The notes beneath the pieces are model-generated. The model saw only the letters and a list, made by a program, of their open reading frames with translations. It was not told the DNA's origin and searched no databases. A program made the translations under genes and the position numbers. A DNA stretch of 61,614 nt from Sphingomonas elodea ATCC 31461. Its GTDB lineage: Bacteria > Pseudomonadota > Alphaproteobacteria > Sphingomonadales > Sphingomonadaceae. Shown here one piece after another: positions 55,703 through 61,614 of this stretch (the stretch's first letter is position 1; each line of letters starts with the position of its first letter). The stretch covers positions 1 to 61,614 of the forward strand of contig NZ_AGFU01000017.1 of assembly GCF_000226955.1 (NCBI RefSeq). The letters are read 5' to 3'.

Positions 55703-56773
55703 TCAGAACAGCTCGCCCTGCGGTCCGGCGGGCGGGCGGAACAGGTCTGTGCGCAGCCGCATGCGTTCGCCGTCCAGCCCGTAGCGCTTCACGGAGCGGG
55801 TGAAGCGGGTCCGGAGAAGTTCGGCCCAGGGACCCTGTCCGCGCATCCGGGTGAAGAAGCCGGGATCATTGTCCCGGCCGCCGCGGATCGACTGGATCGT
55901 GGCCATTACCTTGCCCGCGCGATCGGGGAAATGCGCGTCGAGCCAGGCCCGGAACAGCGGGGCGACTTCCCAGGGCAGCCGCACCGGCAGGAAGAAGGCA
56001 CCGCGCGCGCCCGCTTCGGCCGCGCGTTCGAGGATATGCTCCATCTCATGATCGGTGACATGCGGGATCACCGGCGACATCGAGACGAACACCGGCACGC
56101 CCGCATCGGTGAGGGTGCGGATCGCTGCCAGTCGGCGCTCTGGGTGCGGCGCGCGGGGCTCCACCGTCATTGCGATCTTCGGATCGAGCGAGGTGACCGA
56201 AATCATCACCGCTGCCAGCCCCTGTGCGGCCATGGAGGCGAGCAGGTCGAGATCCTTGACGACCCGGTCGGACTTGGTGGTGATCGTCACCGGATGGCGG
56301 CACTCGGCGAGCAGCTCCAGGCAGCTACGGGTGACCCGCCAGGTGGATTCGATGGGCTGATAGGGGTCGGTATTGGTACCGAAGGCGATCGGCTTGCAGA
56401 CATAGCCGCGCTTGCCGAGCTCGGTCCGGAGCAGGTCGGGCGCGGTCGGCTTCACGAACAGCCGGCTCTCGAAATCGAGTCCGGGCGACAGGTCCAGATA
56501 GGCGTGGCTGGGCCGGGCGAAGCAGTAGATGCAGCCATGCTCGCAGCCGCGATAGGGGTTCACCGATTGCTCGAAGCTGATGTCGGGCGACTGGTTGCGG
56601 CTGATGATCGTGCGCGGGGTTTCCACCGTCACGGTGGTGCGTAGCGGCGGCGGTGCGCCGTCGATCGCCTCTTGCGCATCCAGCCAGTCGCCGTCCGCCT
56701 CGCGGGCGGGGAGGTTGAAGCGGGCGCTCGCATCGTTGAACGTGGCACCGCGAACCGGGCGACTCTTTGCCAT
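55703..56773 (-). CDS. Radical SAM protein related to spore photoproduct lyase (PA0069 type)
   Basis: A 356-aa radical SAM enzyme. The cluster motif GCEHGCIYCFARP (CxxxCxxC, about residues 77-84) follows the SVNPYRG lead-in shared with the SplB-like group. The TIM-barrel part includes GTNTDPYQPIE, TITTKSDRV, and SVTSLDPKIAMTVEPRAP. Members of this group are common in non-spore-formers and their reaction is not settled. It is divergent from the VOC gene. Confidence 0.88.
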   Translation of the reverse strand: MAKSRPVRGATFNDASARFNLPAREADGDWLDAQEAIDGAPPPLRTTVTVETPRTIISRNQSPDISFEQSVNPYRGCEHGCIYCFARPSHAYLDLSPGLDFESRLFVKPTAPDLLRTELGKRGYVCKPIAFGTNTDPYQPIESTWRVTRSCLELLAECRHPVTITTKSDRVVKDLDLLASMAAQGLAAVMISVTSLDPKIAMTVEPRAPHPERRLAAIRTLTDAGVPVFVSMSPVIPHVTDHEMEHILERAAEAGARGAFFLPVRLPWEVAPLFRAWLDAHFPDRAGKVMATIQSIRGGRDNDPGFFTRMRGQGPWAELLRTRFTRSVKRYGLDGERMRLRTDLFRPPAGPQGELF

Positions 56774-56830
56774 TGCCCGATCCTACGGGACGATATAGAA
56801 CGAAGCAAGAACATTGAAGGGGGGATTGCG

Positions 56831-57166
56831 ATGGCACGACTGAACTATCTCGAGCTGCCGGTAGGGGACGTGGCGGCGCTCAAGGCGTTCTATGGCAGGG
56901 TGTTCGACTGGCAGTTCACCGATTTCGGGCCGAGCTATGCGGCGACGATGAGTGGGGACACCGATGTCGGGCTCGACGGCGACGCCCAGGGGCGCACCCA
57001 GCTGCTGCCGGTGATCGCGGTCGACGATCTGGAGGCGACGCTGGCGGCGGTGGAAGCCGCGGGCGGCGTGGTTACGGTTCCGATCTTCGGCTTCCCCGGC
57101 GGGCGGCGGTTCCATTTCCGCGATCCGCAGGGGCATGAGCTGGCGGCCTGGGTGATGGAGGGGTGA
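56831..57166 (+). CDS. VOC-family (glyoxalase-like) protein
   Basis: A 111-aa single-domain vicinal oxygen chelate protein with the usual start (LNYLELPVGDVAALKAFYGRVFDWQF) and end (FHFRDPQGHELAAWVM). The family includes glyoxalases and antibiotic-binding proteins; the substrate cannot be assigned. An AAGGGGGGA stretch precedes the ATG. Confidence 0.85.
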   Translation: MARLNYLELPVGDVAALKAFYGRVFDWQFTDFGPSYAATMSGDTDVGLDGDAQGRTQLLPVIAVDDLEATLAAVEAAGGVVTVPIFGFPGGRRFHFRDPQGHELAAWVMEG

Positions 57167-57177
57167 TCAAGGTACCT

Positions 57178-57254
57178 GTGCCCCTGCGAAAGCAGGGGGC
57201 CAAGGTCGGATAGGACATTGCTCGTAGCCCTGGGCCCCCGCTTTCGCAGGGGCA
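57178..57254. repeat. Paired-hairpin repeat (GCCCCTGCGAAAGC type) between VOC and moaB genes
   Basis: Two inverted blocks (57178-57202 and 57231-57254) with GCCCCTGCGAAAGC at the outer ends. Each forms a small hairpin. It keeps the CGAAAGC core of the 33078 repeat but with a different stem, and lies between convergent genes. Confidence 0.75.
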
Positions 57255-57281
57255 CGGCCAAGGCAGGGACGAGCATGGAGC

Positions 57282-57809
57282 CTACCGCTCCTGCAGCCGC
57301 CCCATCAGCTCTACGAAGTTGCAAGGCTTGTGGCGAATGTCGAGCTGGCTGGCGAGGATGCCGTCCCAGGCGTCGGTCACCGCCCCGGTCGACCCCGGCA
57401 GCGCGAAGATATAGGTGCCGCGGGCGACCCCGGCGGTGGCGCGCGACTGGATCGTCGAGGTGCCGATCTTGGCGTAGCTCAGCCAGCGGAACAGCTCGCC
57501 GAAGCCGGGGATCTCCTTGTCCCACACGCGGGCGAGCGCCTCGGGGGTCACGTCACGGCCCGTAACGCCGGTACCACCGGTGGCGAGGATCACCTCGACC
57601 CCCGGCGCCGCGATCCACGCTTCGAACTGCGCGGTGATCGCATCGACATCGTCGCGCAGGAGCACCCGGTCGCTCAGGAGGTGGCCCGCCTCGGTCAGCC
57701 GCTCGACCAGCCGGTCGCCCGAACGGTCGTCGGCCAGTGTGCGGGTATCGGAGACGGTGAGGACGGCGATGCGGACGGGGCGGAAGGCGATGCTCTCGTC
57801 AATTGCCAC
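57282..57809 (-). CDS. moaB: Molybdenum cofactor biosynthesis protein B
   Basis: A 175-aa MoaB/MogA-type protein that binds molybdopterin. It shows [20 protein letters not shown] near the start, [18 protein letters not shown] in the middle and [20 protein letters not shown] near the end. The GTG at 57809 gives the normal length and overlaps the end of the transglycosylase gene by 11 bases; an earlier start would lie further inside that gene. Confidence 0.92.
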   Translation of the reverse strand: MAIDESIAFRPVRIAVLTVSDTRTLADDRSGDRLVERLTEAGHLLSDRVLLRDDVDAITAQFEAWIAAPGVEVILATGGTGVTGRDVTPEALARVWDKEIPGFGELFRWLSYAKIGTSTIQSRATAGVARGTYIFALPGSTGAVTDAWDGILASQLDIRHKPCNFVELMGRLQER

Positions 57810-59712
57810 GTGCGACCTCGCTCGGCAGTTTCGTGGCGCTGATCGTAACGTTGGCACCCGTGGCAGGCAGCTGGAACTGCTGCTGGATCGGCGACGGCTC
57901 TACCGGCTGCGGCGCGGGGAAGGTCAGCGCGGGCGCCCGCTGGGTCTTCAGCTTGACCGCCTTGGTACCCGCCATGCCCGGGAAGCGCGGCCACATGCCG
58001 CCAGCCAGCGCTACCCGGCTGGGCGAGGGCTTGCCGTCGTGAAGCTCGTACATCCAGTAGTTGCGCAGCACCGTCATCACATAGCCGCGCGTCTCCCAGT
58101 ACGGGATGCTCTCGATATAGAGCAGCGGGTCGCCGCCGTCGCGCGAGGCCTGGTTCCAGGCGTCGACCGGGCTCGGCCCGGCATTGTAGGCCGCGATCAC
58201 CTTGGGCAGCAGGCCCTGCGTCTGCGGCATGTCGCGCAGCTGCTCGAGATAGGACTGGCCGATCTCCATGTTGACCGAGGGCTTGGTCAGGTCGCTGGCG
58301 GCATAGGTGACGCCCCGCCGCCGACCGACATCGATGGCGGCGCCGGTCTTGACCTGCATCAGCCCCATCGCGCCGGCTGCGCTGCGGACTTCGGTACGGA
58401 AGCTCGATTCCTGCAGCGTGTGGGCGAACACCAGCGAGCGATCGACCCGCCAGCCGCCATCGGGCGACCAGTTCGGCACCGGATAGCGTGCCTCGACGAT
58501 CGGCTTGGCGCCGGCCGGGCCGTTGTGGGCGAGCCAAAGCTCGGTCTGGGGCAGGCTCAGCTCGGCGGCGAGTCGGGTGAGCGCGCCGTGATCGTCGGGG
58601 GTGCAGAACTTGGCCTGGTGGCGCAGCACCTGGTCGGCGAGCGAGGTTTCGCCGATCTCGGCAAGCGCGGCGGCTACTCGAATGTTGGGGCGGCGCTCCA
58701 GCGCGGCCCAGTCCTTGCTGACCAGCCGGTCGCCTTCGAGCCGCTTTTCCTCGATGCCGAGGCTGGAGCGGGCGAGCAGGCCGTAGAAGGTCTCGCCATA
58801 TTGGCTGGCGGCGCGCAGCTTGGCTCCTACCCGGTCGGGGCGGCCGCACGCCATTTCCGCGCGCGCGCCCCAATACAGTCCGGCGGAGCGGAGTTCGGTA
58901 TCGCCCGCGCGCGTGGCGACGCGCTCAAAGGCTGCCGCGGCGCCGGCGCAATCCTGCTGGCGCCAGGCGGCGAGGCCGTCGGCCCAGTCCGCTTGTGCGG
59001 CCCATTCGCCCAGGCCCTGGCCCGCCTTGGCGGCCATGCGGCGGGCATTGGCGTCGTCGCCGGCGACGTAATAGATCCAGGCGACCTTCTGCTGCCACTC
59101 GGTCAGCGCGTCTGGGGTGAGATCTCCAGCGAACCGCGCGACCACCGCCTCGGCGGCAGGGCCGTTGTCCGCTTTCACATAGGGAGAGATCAGGATCGCG
59201 ACTTCCGTCGCGGCATTGTCGCTGCGGATCGAGCGTGCGCGTTTGCGGATCGGCGAGCCGTCGAACCAGATCAGCCGTTGCGCCACCGGCAGCGTCGGCA
59301 GGTCGGAGACGCCGCGTGTCTTGGCGAGGCGGGCAAGCTGTTCCGCCTGGGGCAGTTCGGGCGCTTCGGTGATCAACGCGACCAGTTGAGATGCCTCGAC
59401 GCGCGGCGATCCCTTGGCGGTATAGAGTTGGGCACGGGCAATCGCATGGAGCGGCCCCGGCTTCATCGAGTCGAGCTTGATCTGCGCGTCGGCCCAGCGA
59501 CCAGCACGGATCGCATCGAAAACGAAGCGATAATCGGCACGCTGATCGGCATCGAGCTGCGGCGGAATGCTGCCGCCGCGCCGGGCAGGGGCTGGGCTGG
59601 GCGCATCCTCGTCGATCGCGGCAGGGCTGGTATCGTCCGACCATGCGGCCAGGGCCGGCGTGGCGATCGGCGCCGTCATCAGCGTGGCGGCAAGCAGGAT
59701 GCGCAAGGTCAA
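57799..59712 (-). CDS. Soluble lytic murein transglycosylase
   Basis: A 637-aa periplasmic enzyme. A signal peptide ([20 protein letters not shown]) is followed by a long superhelical U domain of paired helices and a C-terminal lysozyme-like SLT domain with the catalytic glutamate in [23 protein letters not shown] and [13 protein letters not shown]. It cuts peptidoglycan to 1,6-anhydro products. The TTG at 59712 overlaps the upstream stop codon (TTGA); another TTG two codons later is equally possible. Confidence 0.92.
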   Translation of the reverse strand: MTLRILLAATLMTAPIATPALAAWSDDTSPAAIDEDAPSPAPARRGGSIPPQLDADQRADYRFVFDAIRAGRWADAQIKLDSMKPGPLHAIARAQLYTAKGSPRVEASQLVALITEAPELPQAEQLARLAKTRGVSDLPTLPVAQRLIWFDGSPIRKRARSIRSDNAATEVAILISPYVKADNGPAAEAVVARFAGDLTPDALTEWQQKVAWIYYVAGDDANARRMAAKAGQGLGEWAAQADWADGLAAWRQQDCAGAAAAFERVATRAGDTELRSAGLYWGARAEMACGRPDRVGAKLRAASQYGETFYGLLARSSLGIEEKRLEGDRLVSKDWAALERRPNIRVAAALAEIGETSLADQVLRHQAKFCTPDDHGALTRLAAELSLPQTELWLAHNGPAGAKPIVEARYPVPNWSPDGGWRVDRSLVFAHTLQESSFRTEVRSAAGAMGLMQVKTGAAIDVGRRRGVTYAASDLTKPSVNMEIGQSYLEQLRDMPQTQGLLPKVIAAYNAGPSPVDAWNQASRDGGDPLLYIESIPYWETRGYVMTVLRNYWMYELHDGKPSPSRVALAGGMWPRFPGMAGTKAVKLKTQRAPALTFPAPQPVEPSPIQQQFQLPATGANVTISATKLPSEVARGN

Positions 59713-60437
59713 AGGCTCGGTCCCCGGCTCAGCAGCAACAGATGTTTCCAGGTTTCGCTCTTGGCGGCCGGGCGCTCGATCAACGAGCGCGGATGGTAGG
59801 TCGCCACTACCTGGGTTGTGGTCTCGTAGCGGTTAACGTCGTGCAAACGAAGTTCCGGCGGCCAGGCTTCGGGCCCGAGAACGGCACGGGTCGCCGCATG
59901 GCCGAGCAGCAACAGCTTCTTTGGCTGCACCAGCGACAGGAATTGGCCCGCGAGCTCGACCAGTTGCGGGGCGGCATCGGCCGGCACTTGGCCGGTGAAC
60001 GGCCGGGCGAAGCAGAGCGGCACCAGCTGTACCGAGTCGCGCGCAAGGCCTACTGCGGCCAGCATTCGGTCGAGCAGCGCGCCGGCCGGGCCGCTCCAAA
60101 GCGTGTCGCTGTCCTCTGGCTCGGGCATGTCGACAAAAATCGTCCAGGCCGGATCCGCTACGACCGCGGGCGCGATCAGGGGCGTGTGCCAGCTGGCCTC
60201 GGGCGCCGCGTCTCCGGTACGCCAGGCGATCAGCTCGGGCAGCGTCTGGGGCAGGGCGGCGGGCGCGGCCGCTACGGCAGGCTCGGGCTGCGGTTCCGCG
60301 CGGAGGGGGACGGGCTTGGCGAACCAGTCGCGCACATCGTCTTCCACGAGCATGTCGACCCCGGCGGAATCCCACCATTCGAGCACGCTCGCGAGCGACT
60401 TGTGCCAGCTATTGTCTGGTTCTGCCCCCATACCCAT
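59709..60437 (-). CDS. Uracil-DNA glycosylase superfamily protein without Fe-S cysteines
   Basis: A 242-aa protein aligned with family 4-type uracil-DNA glycosylases: FVDMPEPEDSDTLWSGPAGALLDRMLAAVGL sits where those enzymes have the GEAPG..ED loop, then PKKLLLLGHAATRAVLG and VVATYHPRSLI. The usual GEAPG residues are changed, and only one cysteine is present in the whole protein, so the [4Fe-4S] cluster of the family is absent. Activity is therefore doubtful. It overlaps the transglycosylase gene (TTGA) and is divergent from the next gene. Confidence 0.8.
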   Translation of the reverse strand: MGMGAEPDNSWHKSLASVLEWWDSAGVDMLVEDDVRDWFAKPVPLRAEPQPEPAVAAAPAALPQTLPELIAWRTGDAAPEASWHTPLIAPAVVADPAWTIFVDMPEPEDSDTLWSGPAGALLDRMLAAVGLARDSVQLVPLCFARPFTGQVPADAAPQLVELAGQFLSLVQPKKLLLLGHAATRAVLGPEAWPPELRLHDVNRYETTTQVVATYHPRSLIERPAAKSETWKHLLLLSRGPSL

Positions 60438-60562
60438 TCTTTGAATCCCAGTTGACGGCGGGGTCAATCTGGCTTCATCGCCGGATAGACGGAACGTTGC
60501 GCGCACGCGACGACAGGTGGCCGCGAGGGCCGTGTTAGTACGAAGGACTTAGGGGAACAAGG

Positions 60563-61614
60563 ATGAGCGAACGGGAGTCGATGCCCTATGACGTCGTGAT
60601 CGTCGGCGCGGGGCCTGCCGGTCTTTCCGCGGCGATCCGGCTCAAGCAGCTGGCGAACGAGGCCGGCACCGAGCTTTCGGTGTGCGTCCTGGAAAAGGGC
60701 TCCGAAGTCGGCGCCCATATCCTCTCGGGTGCGGTGGTCGATCCCCGGTCGCTCGACGAGCTGCTGCCGACCTGGCGCGACGATGGCTGCCCGATGGCGC
60801 GGACGCCGGTGACGGAGAACCATCACTGGGTGCTGAGCGAGAAGGGCAAGTCCGCCTATCCGGAGTTCCTGACGCCGCCCTATCTCCACAACAAGGGCAC
60901 CTATACCGGCAGTCTGGGCAATCTCTGCCGCTGGCTGGCCGAGAAGGCGGGCGAGCTGGGCGTGGAGATCTTCCCCGGCTTCGCCGCGGCCGAGATCCTC
61001 TACAACGCGGACGGCAGCGTGAAGGGCGTCGCCACCGGCGACATGGGCGTCGCCAAGGACGGCAGCCACAAGCCCGACTATCAGCCGGGCCTCGAGATCC
61101 ACGCGAAGTACACCTTCCTGTCCGAGGGCTGCCGCGGGCACCTCTCGAAGCAGATGATCCGCCAGTTCGAACTGGATGCGGAGAGCCAGCCCCAGGTCTA
61201 TGGCATCGGCATCAAGGAACTGTGGGACGTGGATCCCGCCAAGCATGTGCCGGGCCGGGTGATCCACACCCAGGGCTGGCCGCTGACCGACGGCAGCAAC
61301 GGTGGCGGGTTCATCTACCATCAGGCGGACGGGCAGGTCGCGATCGGCTTCGTCGTGTGGCTGGGCTACAAGAACCCGTGGCTCTCGCCCTTCCAGGAAA
61401 TGCAGCGCTGGAAGACCCATCCGGAGATCGCCGAGCTGCTCAAGGGCGCCAAGCGCGTTTCCTACGGCGCGCGCGCGATCTCGGACGGCGGCTGGCAGTC
61501 GGTGCCCAAGCTGGTCGCGCCGGGCCTCGCGCTGATCGGCGATTCCGCCGGCTTCCTCAACGTGCCGCGGATCAAGGGCACCCACACCGCGATGAAGAGC
61601 GGGATGATGGCGGC
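60563..61614 (+). CDS. Electron-transfer flavoprotein-ubiquinone oxidoreductase, N-terminal part
   Basis: The first 350 residues of ETF-QO; the window ends inside the gene. It passes electrons from fatty-acid and amino-acid dehydrogenases, via ETF, to ubiquinone at the inner membrane. The FAD motif VVIVGAGPAGLSAAIRLKQL lies near the start, with GAHILSGAVVDPRSLDEL and SEGCRGHLSKQM later. The C-terminal Fe-S domain lies beyond the edge. An AGGGGAACAAGG stretch precedes the ATG. Confidence 0.93.
   Translation, partial: MSERESMPYDVVIVGAGPAGLSAAIRLKQLANEAGTELSVCVLEKGSEVGAHILSGAVVDPRSLDELLPTWRDDGCPMARTPVTENHHWVLSEKGKSAYPEFLTPPYLHNKGTYTGSLGNLCRWLAEKAGELGVEIFPGFAAAEILYNADGSVKGVATGDMGVAKDGSHKPDYQPGLEIHAKYTFLSEGCRGHLSKQMIRQFELDAESQPQVYGIGIKELWDVDPAKHVPGRVIHTQGWPLTDGSNGGGFIYHQADGQVAIGFVVWLGYKNPWLSPFQEMQRWKTHPEIAELLKGAKRVSYGARAISDGGWQSVPKLVAPGLALIGDSAGFLNVPRIKGTHTAMKSGMMA

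Overview
The window is a GC-rich chromosomal segment whose gene content and order fit an alphaproteobacterium of the order Sphingomonadales (Sphingomonas-like). The evidence is an Entner-Doudoroff set ordered zwf-pgl-edd-glk-eda, rpsF-rpsR-rplI divergent from fabD-fabG-acpP-fabF-mltG, a class 2 argC, a large TonB-dependent receptor, and GGATCCCGGC-type paired hairpins between genes. It is mostly housekeeping DNA with compact, heavily overlapping operons (many ATGA or GTGA stop/start overlaps). I found no rRNA, tRNA, CRISPR array, prophage or transposase gene.

Layout. 1-3926 (minus strand): a MarR-controlled export operon, marR - FUSC permease - DUF1656 - HlyD - NodT lipoprotein, with a perfect palindrome at the marR start. 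3963-10435 (minus): a seven-gene late cobalamin operon, cobT - phosphatase - cobS - cobC - cobD - cobQ - cobU, behind a cobalamin riboswitch. 10487-13121: an unknown 151-aa protein and an OmpR/EnvZ-type two-component pair. 13225-15485: a beta-carbonic anhydrase overlapping a SulP transporter, ended by a strong terminator. 15488-17386 (minus): Kup potassium transporter. 17583-18800 (minus): ribosomal proteins L9, S18 and S6. 19036-24509 (plus): the fatty-acid operon, with a small inverted-repeat-bounded GxxExxY gene between fabD and fabG. 24591-28535: an S10 peptidase, a DUF188 protein, three tiny minus-strand genes (a DUF2384 protein among them), map, and a ParD-like gene. 28726-34660 (minus): the Entner-Doudoroff operon from glucose and glucose 6-phosphate to pyruvate and glyceraldehyde 3-phosphate. 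34795-36393 (minus): a MarR regulator, an SH3-like protein and argC. 36655-39411 (plus): secG, pyrG and a cyclophilin. 39695-40265 (minus): an Hsp20 behind a ROSE-type RNA thermometer. 40390-42867: TonB-dependent receptor. 42868-43417: repeats and a possible tiny minus-strand gene with its own terminator. 43418-45841: lolC, lolD and a glutathione peroxidase in overlapping frames. 46039-51332: dnaE and an acyl-CoA synthetase. 51488-57166: M1 aminopeptidase, SGNH hydrolase, a tiny membrane protein, a radical SAM protein and a VOC protein. 57282-60437 (minus): a degenerate uracil-DNA glycosylase-like protein, a soluble lytic transglycosylase and moaB. 60563-end: electron-transfer flavoprotein-ubiquinone oxidoreductase, cut by the window edge.

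The best candidate for something little described is the 437-bp unit at 19976-20412. A PD-(D/E)XK-type GxxExxY gene sits exactly between two perfect 27-bp inverted repeats built from CGCGAAG heptamers. It is wedged into an otherwise conserved fatty-acid operon, and the right repeat encodes the end of the protein. Other noteworthy items are the ROSE thermometer, the MarR operator, a DUF2384 mini-operon without a visible toxin, a uracil-DNA glycosylase homologue lacking iron-sulfur cysteines, and a family of dispersed paired-hairpin repeats.
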